This document shows positions 50,509 through 59,158 of a stretch of 64,000 nucleotides of DNA, piece by piece. Where the stretch lies: the NCBI GenBank assembly GCA_028709805.1, contig JAQUTL010000002.1, positions 62,001 through 126,000 on the forward strand. Reading direction: 5' to 3'. The notes beneath the pieces were generated by a model. The model saw nothing but the letters and a program-made list of their open reading frames with translations. It did no database searches and was not told the DNA's origin. The first letter of the stretch is position 1; each line of letters opens with the position of its first letter. Source of the DNA: Victivallaceae bacterium. Lineage in GTDB: Bacteria > Verrucomicrobiota > Lentisphaeria > Victivallales > Victivallaceae. The translations under genes and the position numbers were made by a program.

Positions 50509-51777
50509 ATGTTGGACACAATTATGACGACGGCCGGCGGCTGGTTTCCGATCCGCGACGGCTACACTTACCTCGCCTTGCTGTTTTTTGTTGCGGGAAT
50601 TCTGAAGTTCTGCGAAGCGAAGTGTTCCGGCAAATACGCAAAACTGTTTTTCAACTATGTGCCGGCGGTGGTCTGTCTTTACATCGTCACCATGATTATG
50701 GGGTCGATGAATCTGTGGGAAAACACGGCGGAAATCCGGAAAGTCGCCTCCGGCTCGTCGGGGGTGACGGCGTTTCTGCTGCCGGCGATGATATTTCTGC
50801 TGCTGCTGAAAGGCGATCTGCGCGAGATCGTCAAACTGGGACCGCGCATGATCGCGGTGTTTGTTATCGCCGCAATGACGATGGCGGTCGGATTCGTGGC
50901 CGCATATCTGATATTTCGCAGCGGGCTGGACGGCGATTCGTGGAAGGCGCTTTCGGCGCTTTGCGGCAGCTGGGTCGGGGGGACGGTCAACATGGTGGCC
51001 ATCCAGCGGGCGCTGGCGGTTCCGGAGGCCGATATGGGCTATGTGCTGGCGATCGACACCATCAGCTATTCGGTGTGGCTGCTGCTGATGCTGCTGGCGG
51101 TTCCGCTGGCGAAGGGGTTCGACCGCTGGACCGGAGCGGACGGCGCAAAACTTGAGCAGGTGGTGAAGAAACTTGAGGCGGCGGGCCGGACGGAATCGGC
51201 CAAATCGCTGCAGTTCGCCGACCTTATTTTTGTCATCGGTCTGGCGGCGGCGGTCGGCGCGGTGTGCTTCATGCTGTCCGACCTCACCGTGGCGCTGGTC
51301 GCGCCGCTGGCCGACAGCGCGCCGATACTTTCGAGCTTGAAACAGAGCGCCGTCTGGCAGGTCGTATATGCCACATTGATCGGCATGCTGTGCGGAATGA
51401 GCCGGATCGGAAAACTTTCCGGCACCTCCGAAGTCGGCAACACGCTGCTGTTTTTCTTCATTGCCGTAATCGGCTCCAAAGTGAATCTGCGCGAGATCGA
51501 CATGGGGACGATGGCTGTATATGTCATGCTGGGATTCGTGGTGCTCGCAATCCATTTTCTGCTGCTGGTTCTCGCCGCGAAGCTGTTCAAGTTTGACGCG
51601 TATTCCTGCCAGACCGCCAGTCTGGCAAACATCGGCGGAGTGGCTTCGGCCACGGTTATTTCCAGCGTCTATTCTCCGGCCTTGGTGCCGATTGGCGTGC
51701 TGATGGCCACGCTGGGAACCATTCTCGGCACCGGAGTCGGGCTGCTGGTGGCAAAAATATTGGAAATGTTTCAGTGA
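50509..51777 (+). CDS. DUF819 family membrane protein
   Basis: A 422-residue integral membrane protein with about ten hydrophobic helices, such as TYLALLFFVAGILKF and the long FVVLAIHFLLLVLAAKLF. ALCGSWVGGTVNMVAIQRAL and LANIGGVASATVISSVYSP near the middle and end are family-typical paired segments, as in inverted-repeat transporters. The family's substrate is unknown. GGGG precedes the ATG. A strong terminator follows, so it is probably a single-gene unit. Confidence 0.85.
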   Translation: MLDTIMTTAGGWFPIRDGYTYLALLFFVAGILKFCEAKCSGKYAKLFFNYVPAVVCLYIVTMIMGSMNLWENTAEIRKVASGSSGVTAFLLPAMIFLLLLKGDLREIVKLGPRMIAVFVIAAMTMAVGFVAAYLIFRSGLDGDSWKALSALCGSWVGGTVNMVAIQRALAVPEADMGYVLAIDTISYSVWLLLMLLAVPLAKGFDRWTGADGAKLEQVVKKLEAAGRTESAKSLQFADLIFVIGLAAAVGAVCFMLSDLTVALVAPLADSAPILSSLKQSAVWQVVYATLIGMLCGMSRIGKLSGTSEVGNTLLFFFIAVIGSKVNLREIDMGTMAVYVMLGFVVLAIHFLLLVLAAKLFKFDAYSCQTASLANIGGVASATVISSVYSPALVPIGVLMATLGTILGTGVGLLVAKILEMFQ

Positions 51778-51840
51778 CAAAGTGTCCGCCGGATTGCGGG
51801 CCGGATGATTTTTTGCCCGTCTGACTTCAAGTTTCCGTTG

Positions 51841-51871
51841 CGCGCCGCGAAAAACGCGGCGCGTTTTTTTT
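51841..51871 (+). terminator. rho-independent terminator after the DUF819 gene
   Basis: Perfect 9-bp stem CGCGCCGCG / CGCGGCGCG (51841-51849 and 51855-51863), five-A loop, then eight T (51864-51871). Confidence 0.92.
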
Positions 51872-51984
51872 GCTTTTCAGCTCAATTGATAAAAAACGGA
51901 AATATTTTAAAATAAAGGTTGTGTTATCCGATAATCAGTGTAAGTTAATTGGTGAATTATTTAAACTTGAAAGAAAAAACTAAT

Positions 51985-53694
51985 ATGGGTGAGATTCAAT
52001 GGAAATCATCCTGCCAAAATTTGGACAACGAAGTCGAAAAGCTGATGCGGAGCTATATGCTGCCTCAGCCGGTGGCGCTGTTTTTTGCCGCACGCGGTAT
52101 CGCGGGCGGACAGATAGCGGATTTTCTGCATCCGAAATTGGCCGGATTGAGCGATCCGTACCGGTTTCCCGGTATTGAAAAAGCGGTCGCTCGACTTTGG
52201 CGGGCGGTTCTTAACAAGGAGCCGATCCTGATTCACGGGGACTACGACACAGACGGAATTACCGCCAGCGCACTTTTGCAGCTGGTGCTTCAGCGCAACG
52301 GCGCGATTGCGCACACTTTCATTCCGCACCGTTTTGACGACGGGTACGGCTTCACGCCGGAATCGCTTCAGAAGGCGCTCAGCGCCGGAGTGGAGTGCAA
52401 GGTTCTGGTTACGGTGGACTGCGGCGTTACCAGTTGCGACGCGGTGAAGGAAGCCATCGAAATGGGAATCGACGTTATCATCACCGACCATCACGAGGCC
52501 GGCAGCTCGCTTCCGGACGCAATGGCGGTGGTCAATGCGAAGATATATCCCGAACTGGAGGACCTTCATGTGCTGTCCGGCGCCGGAGCGGCGTTCAAGC
52601 TGTCGCATGCGTTCATCAAATACGGCCGCGAACACAAGCTCGGCGGTTACGACATGAATCTTGAAGATGTGCTGGACTATGTGGCGCTCGGCACCGTGGC
52701 CGACATTGTTCCGCTTCAGGGCGAAAACCGGACTATGGTGAAATACGGCATCGAAATACTGAAGAAGCAGATTCGCCCCGGGGTGCGCGCGCTGATTGAA
52801 AGTTCCAAACTGCACAGCGATCTTACGCCGTCCGACATTACGTTCAAGCTCGCGCCGCGGATCAATGCGGCCGGCCGGGTGGGGGACGCCAATATCGCCA
52901 TGCGGCTGCTGGAGTCGGAAAACATCGTCGAGGCGTATCAATTCGCCAACACGCTGGAGAAATACAACCGGGTCCGTCAGGAAAAGGAACAGGAAATTTA
53001 TCAGGAGGCCCGCGCCAAACTGGAGTCCACCCGTCAGCTCCACGAAAAATACGCGCTGCTGGTGGCGGGGCAGGGGTGGCATCAGGGAGTGATCGGGATT
53101 GTCGCATCGCGTCTGGCGCGCGACTTCAACCGGCCGACGATTGTGCTGACCATTCAGGGCGATCACGCCTACGGGTCAGGCCGCAGCGTTGGCACGCTCA
53201 ATCTGGTTGAGCTGCTGGCGCAGGCGGCTCCTTTGCTGGAGCGTTACGGCGGCCATCCGATGGCGGTCGGCGTCGGGCTGGAGACCTCCAAGATTGAGGA
53301 GTTTCATGAAATACTTGAGCGCGAGGTGCGTAAGCACATCACGCCGGAGGATCTGGCCGATTATCTGGCGTATGACGGCGAGACCGAGCTTGAATATCTT
53401 GACGGGGAGTTTTTCCGTTATCTGACGATGCTGGCGCCGTTCGGGCACGGCAATTCCAAGCCGGTGTACCGTTTCAACGACCTTGATGTGGCCAAATGTT
53501 ATCTTATCGGGCAGCGGCATACGCGGGGCGTGGTTGAGAACCGCGCCGGATATTCGATGGAATTTATCGCGTTCAACCGGCTTCCGGAGGAGTTTTCCGG
53601 GCGGCGGCTGGATGTGCTGGCAACGCCGCAGATGAACAATTACAACAGTCAGGAACGGCCGCAATTGAATATTGTGGCGCTTCGTCAGGTATAG
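51985..53694 (+). CDS. recJ: single-stranded-DNA-specific exonuclease RecJ
   Basis: About 569 residues. The DHH-family motifs are ILIHGDYDTDGITASALL, VTVDCGVTS and VIITDHHEAGS. DHHA1 follows (GIVASRLARDFNRPTIVLT, then RYGGHPMAVGVGL). RecJ degrades single-stranded DNA 5' to 3' in recombination and repair. The frame opens at TTG 51949, but ATG 51985 begins the conserved protein; no clear ribosome site is seen for either. Length is normal. Strong terminators lie on both sides, so it is transcribed alone. Confidence 0.93.
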   Translation: MGEIQWKSSCQNLDNEVEKLMRSYMLPQPVALFFAARGIAGGQIADFLHPKLAGLSDPYRFPGIEKAVARLWRAVLNKEPILIHGDYDTDGITASALLQLVLQRNGAIAHTFIPHRFDDGYGFTPESLQKALSAGVECKVLVTVDCGVTSCDAVKEAIEMGIDVIITDHHEAGSSLPDAMAVVNAKIYPELEDLHVLSGAGAAFKLSHAFIKYGREHKLGGYDMNLEDVLDYVALGTVADIVPLQGENRTMVKYGIEILKKQIRPGVRALIESSKLHSDLTPSDITFKLAPRINAAGRVGDANIAMRLLESENIVEAYQFANTLEKYNRVRQEKEQEIYQEARAKLESTRQLHEKYALLVAGQGWHQGVIGIVASRLARDFNRPTIVLTIQGDHAYGSGRSVGTLNLVELLAQAAPLLERYGGHPMAVGVGLETSKIEEFHEILEREVRKHITPEDLADYLAYDGETELEYLDGEFFRYLTMLAPFGHGNSKPVYRFNDLDVAKCYLIGQRHTRGVVENRAGYSMEFIAFNRLPEEFSGRRLDVLATPQMNNYNSQERPQLNIVALRQV

Positions 53695-53717
53695 CGGTCG
53701 GGCGATATTGATCTGCG

Positions 53718-53755
53718 CAGCGGTTTCCGGTAAAACGGAAATCGCTGTTTTTTTT
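53718..53755 (+). terminator. rho-independent terminator after recJ
   Basis: A 12-bp stem CAGCGGTTTCCG / CGGAAATCGCTG with one G-T pair (53718-53729 and 53736-53747) and a T run at 53748-53755. Confidence 0.9.
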
Positions 53756-53764
53756 CTATTTGAT

Positions 53765-53792
53765 TTGACTAATTTCAACATCATGTTACATT
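53765..53792 (+). promoter_or_regulatory. candidate promoter of the GH36-SAHH-deaminase operon
   Basis: TTGACT (53765-53770), 16-bp spacer, TACATT (53787-53792), 36 bp before the ATG at 53829 and directly after the recJ terminator. Confidence 0.5.
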
Positions 53793-53828
53793 ACGTGTGA
53801 ATTTTCCAACAGGGAGTCTCTCTTATAT

Positions 53829-55448
53829 ATGAAAAACAGTCTGATGTGGCTGGAAAAACCCGCCTGTTTCCGGCGGTATGTTGATCTGGATCTGCCTGAA
53901 AGCGCCTCATTCATCTATCGCAACAGCAATAATATGGTTCCGGCGTTTCAGGGGCCGAATGCGGCGATGGTGATCGGTTATGACGCGTTCTGGGAAAGTC
54001 AGGATGTGGTGGTGGTGGGCGACACGACGGCCGGGCGTTATGTGCTGGTCGGCGCGGTGACGGCGTTCAGAAGCCTCAGTTTTTTCCATGTTGAAAAGCG
54101 CGGACGGATTGTCGGGGTGGAAATGTGGCAGCCGTCGATCGGGGCCGGAGAGACGCCGGAGGAAACGGTGATACTTGAGGGGAACGACTGGCGGAAACTG
54201 CTGATCGAATACGCCGGAATCGTTGCGGAAAAGATGAATGTCGCTCCGATTGCCGGTGACGCTCCGAACTACTGCGGTTACTGTTCATGGTATTACTATT
54301 ATGCGGGGGTGACCGAACGCGACCTGCGTGAAAATATCGGGCTGCTGTCGGAACACCGGGAGACGTTTCCGACCAAAGTGGTGCAGATCGACGACGGGTA
54401 TCAGACATTTCAGGGCGACTGGCTGGATCGGCGCGCCGCCTGGCCGACTCCGTTGCCCGAAGTCGCTGCGGAGATTGAAAAGCGCGGAATGATCCCCGGA
54501 ATCTGGACCATGCCGCTGATCGCTTCGACTGCGAGCTTGGTGTTTCACGAGCATCCGGACTGGTTTGTCAAAAACGCTGCCGGTGAGCCGTTTATTTTCC
54601 CGGGCTGGTCGCCGCCGCCGGATCACGAGTGGGTGTGTCTGGACGCTACGCTGCCGGCGGTTGAAGCCCATCTTACGCATGTATTTAAAACGTTGCGCAG
54701 TTTCGGCTTCCGTTATTTCAAGATGGATGCGCTCGGGTTCTGCATGCCGGAAGGACGGCGGTTTGATCCTTCGGCCACTCCGGTTTCCGCCTATCGCCGC
54801 GGACTGGCAACGGTCAAGGCGGCCGCGCCGGACGCGGTTTTTCTGGGGTGCGGCGCGCCGTATATGGCTTCGCTCGGGCTGGTCGATCATTGCCGGGTGT
54901 CGCAGGATACGATGGCGGCGTGGAAGGGCGGAAGCAATGGCGAACCGCGCAACTCGGATCCGACTTCCGCGGCGATCTGCGTGGCCAACGCCTGGCACAC
55001 CACCGCCGGCAACTGGTGGATGATCGACCGCTATTTCCGGGCAGACCCGGATGTGGTCATTGTCCGGCAGGATAAATCCGAGTTGACTTGCGGCGAGGCC
55101 CGTATTTCGGCGTTGGGCGGAATCATCACCGGCGTGGTAATTACCAGCGACAATTTTTCCAAGGCCGCGCCGGAGCGTCTGGCGATATTGGCGCGTGCGG
55201 CAAAACTGCGGCTGCGCAATCCGGTTCCGGAAAAATGGGAGGTCGATTTGTGGCCGTACTGTTTTTCCGGAACGGTGAACGGCCGTCTGGCGGCGGCGTT
55301 CATTAATGACACGGAGTCGGAAAAGAAATTTGACCTCTCCATGTACGGGCTGGCCGGACAGTGCGAAGAGCTTTTGCATCCGATGGGGCGGCTCGGCGGA
55401 GTTCTGACGCTGGCGCCGCATGATGCCGCGCTGGTTGTTGTATTATGA
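53829..55448 (+). CDS. GH36-family alpha-galactosidase-like glycoside hydrolase
   Basis: A 539-residue protein without signal peptide. The barrel motifs are YCSWYYYYAGVTE, VVQIDDGYQTFQGDW and GMIPGIWTMP. The likely nucleophile is Asp300 in FRYFKMDALG and the acid/base Asp360 in CRVSQDTMA, as in clan GH-D enzymes. Substrate would be an alpha-galactoside such as melibiose or raffinose, or a related raffinose-synthase-like substrate. It is shorter than typical GH36 proteins. Its stop overlaps the next ATG by ATGA, coupling it to an adenosylhomocysteinase-like gene, which is an unusual partner. Confidence 0.8.
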   Translation: MKNSLMWLEKPACFRRYVDLDLPESASFIYRNSNNMVPAFQGPNAAMVIGYDAFWESQDVVVVGDTTAGRYVLVGAVTAFRSLSFFHVEKRGRIVGVEMWQPSIGAGETPEETVILEGNDWRKLLIEYAGIVAEKMNVAPIAGDAPNYCGYCSWYYYYAGVTERDLRENIGLLSEHRETFPTKVVQIDDGYQTFQGDWLDRRAAWPTPLPEVAAEIEKRGMIPGIWTMPLIASTASLVFHEHPDWFVKNAAGEPFIFPGWSPPPDHEWVCLDATLPAVEAHLTHVFKTLRSFGFRYFKMDALGFCMPEGRRFDPSATPVSAYRRGLATVKAAAPDAVFLGCGAPYMASLGLVDHCRVSQDTMAAWKGGSNGEPRNSDPTSAAICVANAWHTTAGNWWMIDRYFRADPDVVIVRQDKSELTCGEARISALGGIITGVVITSDNFSKAAPERLAILARAAKLRLRNPVPEKWEVDLWPYCFSGTVNGRLAAAFINDTESEKKFDLSMYGLAGQCEELLHPMGRLGGVLTLAPHDAALVVVL

Positions 55449-56485
55449 AAGAGCTGCTGAACCGTTTCTATCGTGAAAGCGAATATCCGGCGTTGGCGGA
55501 GCAGGCGGCGGAGTGGGCGGAGAGCCGTCCGCTGGCCGGGGTGCGGGTGCTGGACGGTACTCCGCTGTTTCGCAATACCCTGACAAAATATGTGGCATTG
55601 CTATCGGCCGGAGCGGAACTTTCGGTGGCGGTCAATCCCAATATCCCGTTTGACCGCGGGATCGCCGGGTATATTGAAAGTCGCGGCATCCGGGTGTTGA
55701 GCGCGCCGGGAAAAGAGTTGAAATTTGACATGGTGCTGGATTGCGCCGGATGCAATGCGGAAGTCGAATCTAAGTTCGGCTATGTGGAGTTGACCCGCTC
55801 CGGCGAGTACCGTTATCGTGATTGTGCCCGTCCGGTGCTGTCGGCGGACGCCAGCAGGATCAAGGAGATTGAGACGGTGCTGGGAACCGGAGACGGCTGG
55901 CGACGGGCGATGATCGCATCCGGTCATGGCGATTTTTCCGGGAAGAAAGTGGTGATTTTCGGGTGCGGCAAAGTCGGGCGCGGGATTGCGCTGTATGCGT
56001 TCCGGGAGGGAGCGGATGTGACGATGATCGACGATGCGTCCAAGGTGGCCTTTCCCGCTTTTGTCCGTCCGGTTGACATGCACGATCCGGCGGCGATAGA
56101 GTTGGCGGTCGGCGGGGCGTGGTGTGTGATTTCGGTTACCGGCGTGCGCAATGCCTGGTGCGGCCGGTTTGATCCGTCGGCGCTTCTGGCATCGGAAAGT
56201 TTGATTGTGAACATGGGGGTGGAGGACGAGTTCGGTCCGGCGGTTCCGGAGTCGCGGGTGATGAACCGGAAGCGTCCGTTGAATTTTATGCTGGAGGAAC
56301 CGACGAAATTGAAATATATCGAGGCGACTCTCGCGCTGCATAACGCGGCGGCGGTGCTGCTTGCCGGCGGTGGATTTCCCGCCGGCGTCTCAAAGATTCC
56401 GGCGGCGGTGGAGCGGAAAATACTCGACCGTTCAATCGCCGGCGGCGAGATCGGAGATGAAATAAAGGAGCTGGAGAGATTATGA
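55445..56485 (+). CDS. adenosylhomocysteinase-like NAD-binding protein
   Basis: A 346-residue protein. The NAD motif GCGKVGRG is at residues 173-180 (FSGKKVVIFGCGKVGRGIALYA), preceded by a substrate-side domain with LDGTPLFRNTLTKYVALLSAGAEL and followed by NMGVEDEFGP. This order resembles S-adenosylhomocysteine hydrolase. It is much shorter than that family (400 or more residues) and I do not find its KFDN-type catalytic motif, so it may be a divergent or non-hydrolytic relative. It overlaps the GH36 gene and the deaminase gene by 4 bases each; with the deaminase it suggests an S-inosylhomocysteine route. Confidence 0.6.
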   Translation: MKELLNRFYRESEYPALAEQAAEWAESRPLAGVRVLDGTPLFRNTLTKYVALLSAGAELSVAVNPNIPFDRGIAGYIESRGIRVLSAPGKELKFDMVLDCAGCNAEVESKFGYVELTRSGEYRYRDCARPVLSADASRIKEIETVLGTGDGWRRAMIASGHGDFSGKKVVIFGCGKVGRGIALYAFREGADVTMIDDASKVAFPAFVRPVDMHDPAAIELAVGGAWCVISVTGVRNAWCGRFDPSALLASESLIVNMGVEDEFGPAVPESRVMNRKRPLNFMLEEPTKLKYIEATLALHNAAAVLLAGGGFPAGVSKIPAAVERKILDRSIAGGEIGDEIKELERL

Positions 56486-57741
56486 GTGAAATACTGATAA
56501 AAAACGCATGGTTCAACGGTTCGGAAACCGATCTGTTGCTGAAGGGAAACCGGATCGCCGGAATCGGTTCCGGCTTGAACGCCGCCGATGGCGCAAAGGT
56601 TATCGACGGAACCGGAAAAGCGGTGCTGCCGCCATTTTACAACACGCATTCGCATGCCGCGATGACGCTGCTGCGCGGCTATGCCGACGATATGGAACTG
56701 TTTAAATGGCTTAACGAATATATTTGGCCGATTGAGGCAAAGTTAACGGCTGAAGATGTTTACATCGGCACCAGGCTCGCCATTCTGGAGATGATCAAGT
56801 CCGGCACCGTATTTTTCAATGACATGTACTGGCTTCAGCTGGCCACGGTGCGCGCCGCTGAAGACATGAAGGTGCGCGCCGCCGTCGGCGTGATGTTTCT
56901 CGAAGACGCGTCGGGCCAACTCAGCGAAGCGAACCGGCTCAGCAATGAGGAGCTGCTGGCGCACCGCGGCGAGTTTTCCGAGCGGATAATTCTCACGCTG
57001 GCGCCGCACGCGATCTATACGGTGTCGGAGTCCGGGCTGCGGCGCTGCGCCGAGTTGAGCGTCGAAAGCGGAATGCCGGTGCATATGCATCTCTCGGAGA
57101 CCAAGAAAGAGGTGGCGGACTGCCGTGCCGCTCATAACGGCATGTCTCCGGTGGAATATATCGGGACGGCCGGTCTGCTCAACCGCAATTTGATCGCCGC
57201 GCACTGCGTGGCTTTTGATGACCGCGATTTCGCCATTTTTGCCGAAGCCGGCGGCGTAATCAGTCATATGCCGTGTTCAAATTCCAAACTTGCCTCCGGC
57301 TGTTTCGATCTGGCGCGGGCGATAAGGCACGGCTGCCGGGTTACGATCGGCACCGACGGCTGCGCGTCGAACAACAACCTCAGCATGATGGACGAAATGA
57401 AATTCGCCGCGCTTAACGCCAAGCTGCTTACCGGCGATCCGGCGGCCGCTCCGGCTCCGGCGGTGTATGACATCGGCACGCGTTCCGGCGCCGCGGCGTT
57501 CGGTCTTGACGCCGGCGTGATTGCCGAGGGAAAACTGGCCGATCTGATTTTGGTGGATATGAACAATACTTTGCTTTGCGGCGGAAATCTGATCAGCGAC
57601 ATGGTTTACAGCGCCGACACCAGCTGTGTTGACACCGTAATCTGCGACGGCAATGTGCTGATGGAACACCGCAAGGTTGAAAATGAAGAAGAAATCGTGA
57701 CGGCGGCTCGGGATTGCCGTCGGCGCTTAACCGGGAAATAA
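56482..57741 (+). CDS. mtaD: 5-methylthioadenosine/S-adenosylhomocysteine deaminase-type amidohydrolase
   Basis: A 419-residue amidohydrolase. Metal ligands are in FYNTHSHAAMTLLRGYADDM; further His and catalytic segments are MHLSETKKEVADC, AHCVAFDDRDF and TIGTDGCASNNNLSMMDE. This is the MtaD/SAH deaminase group, which converts adenosine moieties to inosine with release of ammonia. It ends with a composite-domain strand GKLADLILVDMNN. It overlaps the SAHH-like gene by ATGA. Other amidohydrolases of this subgroup (guanine or atrazine type) are less likely from the 'MTLLRGYADD' segment. Confidence 0.85.
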   Translation: MSEILIKNAWFNGSETDLLLKGNRIAGIGSGLNAADGAKVIDGTGKAVLPPFYNTHSHAAMTLLRGYADDMELFKWLNEYIWPIEAKLTAEDVYIGTRLAILEMIKSGTVFFNDMYWLQLATVRAAEDMKVRAAVGVMFLEDASGQLSEANRLSNEELLAHRGEFSERIILTLAPHAIYTVSESGLRRCAELSVESGMPVHMHLSETKKEVADCRAAHNGMSPVEYIGTAGLLNRNLIAAHCVAFDDRDFAIFAEAGGVISHMPCSNSKLASGCFDLARAIRHGCRVTIGTDGCASNNNLSMMDEMKFAALNAKLLTGDPAAAPAPAVYDIGTRSGAAAFGLDAGVIAEGKLADLILVDMNNTLLCGGNLISDMVYSADTSCVDTVICDGNVLMEHRKVENEEEIVTAARDCRRRLTGK

Positions 57742-57751
57742 GGAGGTCTTT

Positions 57752-57982
57752 ATGGGCGATTTTGATGATTATGAAGAGAATATGTTTGACGAAGAGGAAC
57801 TGTATGACGACTCGTTGAACGAGGATAATTTTGAAGAGGAAGGATACGACGAATTCGACGACGACGAAGACGACTTCGATGATGACGAAGAGTACAGCGA
57901 CGACGACGAAAGCAGCATCGACTTCCTTGGCATGGTTCAGGACGAGGAGGGCAACTGGGTCTATCCCGAGGATCTGGACTGA
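57752..57982 (+). CDS. highly acidic small protein, unknown
   Basis: A 76-residue protein in which 40 residues are Asp or Glu and none is Lys, Arg or His. The repeating FDDDEDDFDDDEEYSDDDES run fills the middle; the last 20 residues (IDFLGMVQDEEGNWVYPED) are less biased and could fold. A perfect AGGAGG lies 5 bases upstream of the ATG, supporting real translation. It follows the deaminase by 10 bp. It may be a metal- or polycation-binding protein or a chaperone for a basic partner; nothing in the sequence decides. Confidence 0.75.
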   Translation: MGDFDDYEENMFDEEELYDDSLNEDNFEEEGYDEFDDDEDDFDDDEEYSDDDESSIDFLGMVQDEEGNWVYPEDLD

Positions 57983-58059
57983 GGTGATATTCGGAGTGTC
58001 GCTGAAAATGCGGCTCCCTGAATGATAAGCCTGCCGTCATTGGCCGGTCTGACCCGTTT

Positions 58060-58650
58060 TTACGGTGTCGCGGCGGATGACGGCATGATTTTTTTCAGCT
58101 CGCGGCGCAACCGGTGCAGCGGCAGGCCGACAACGGTTTCGATTTCTCCGTCAATTCCGGCGACCAGCAGGTCGCCGTGTTCCTGAATTGCATAGGCGCC
58201 TGCCTTGTCGAGCACATTGACCATGCTGAGATATTTTGCGATTGCCGCGCCGGTGAGCGGTTTGAAGCGGACTTTCGCCGTCTCGATCCATTCAACGCAC
58301 TCATGATCGCAGATCAGCGCCACCGCGGTGATTACCCGGTGTTCACGGCCGGACAGACGGCGCAGAAATGTTGCCGCCGTCTCCAAGTCGGCCGGTTTGC
58401 CGAGGACCGCATCATCCACCGCCACCACGGTGTCGGACCCGATCACCGCCGCATCAGGATTCAGTTGTGCCACGGCCTGCGCTTTGAGCCGCGCATTGAC
58501 CGCCGCGACATCTTCCGGTGCGCCGGATGAAATTTCATCAGCCGCGGACGCCTGTACCTCAAAGTCGTATCCCAAGGAACGTAAAAGCTCGCGTCGCCGT
58601 GGCGACTGCGAGCCGAGAATGAGTTTCCTATGCGGATATTGTTGAATCAT
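58060..58650 (-). CDS. maf: Maf-family nucleotide pyrophosphatase
   Basis: A 196-residue enzyme. The N-terminus IQQYPHRKLILGSQSPRRRELL and the segment AAVIGSDTVVAVDDAVLGKP are family signatures, as is the 'YAIQEHGDLLVAGIDGEIETVVGLPL' region, quoted here only in part. Maf proteins hydrolyse dTTP, UTP or modified nucleotides. ATG 58650 gives the family length; the upstream extension is read-through of the preceding gene. It overlaps the AmaP-like gene's stop, ending the acc operon. Confidence 0.9.
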   Translation of the reverse strand: MIQQYPHRKLILGSQSPRRRELLRSLGYDFEVQASAADEISSGAPEDVAAVNARLKAQAVAQLNPDAAVIGSDTVVAVDDAVLGKPADLETAATFLRRLSGREHRVITAVALICDHECVEWIETAKVRFKPLTGAAIAKYLSMVNVLDKAGAYAIQEHGDLLVAGIDGEIETVVGLPLHRLRRELKKIMPSSAATP

Positions 58651-59131
58651 TTTCACCGGGCAGCGCCGTTGCCGGCGCCGGAGTTCCGCTGACGGCGACC
58701 AGCTTGAGATCAATATTCAGCTGGCCGGAAAATCCCAGCGACGCACCGAGTCCCTCGCGGATGCGCTGTTTGAACAGCGGCGCCAGCGCGGAAAGCGGTT
58801 CCGAGTTTTTTCCGAGCGCAAACCCGCATTGGATATCCAGCCGGTACCCGGATGCCGCCTTGAACAGTCTTACTTTTCTGATCGTCAGCTCACGAAATTC
58901 GCCGCCGAGCAGTTTCACCAGCGCGATAACGGCGGAGTCCGAAACAGAAAGCGCTCCGTCATCCCCGCCGATTTTCAGTTCGCCGCAGCTTTTGCGGTGA
59001 AAGAGGCAAAATGCCAGATTGAGCAGCCAAAGCACCAGCATTGCGCCCAGCACTGTTGCGGCTCCGCAGACGAAACCTTTGTTGAATGCTCCGGCGGACA
59101 TTTGTTCATTTAAATAATGCCAGAAGTTCAT
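58628..59131 (-). CDS. AmaP-like (Asp23-associated) membrane protein
   Basis: A 167-residue protein. One hydrophobic segment near residues 20-45 (VCGAATVLGAMLVLWLLNLA) is followed by a soluble part with strands (LSVSDSAVIALVKLLG, VRLFKAASGYRLDIQC) that resembles an Asp23/Gls24-type fold. In Firmicutes AmaP anchors Asp23 to the membrane. The adjacent gene encodes an Asp23 protein, so the same pairing is likely here. It overlaps maf at its 3' end. Confidence 0.6.
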   Translation of the reverse strand: MNFWHYLNEQMSAGAFNKGFVCGAATVLGAMLVLWLLNLAFCLFHRKSCGELKIGGDDGALSVSDSAVIALVKLLGGEFRELTIRKVRLFKAASGYRLDIQCGFALGKNSEPLSALAPLFKQRIREGLGASLGFSGQLNIDLKLVAVSGTPAPATALPGENDSTISA

Positions 59132-59158
59132 GACGCGCTCTCCCCCTTGTTAAAAAGG

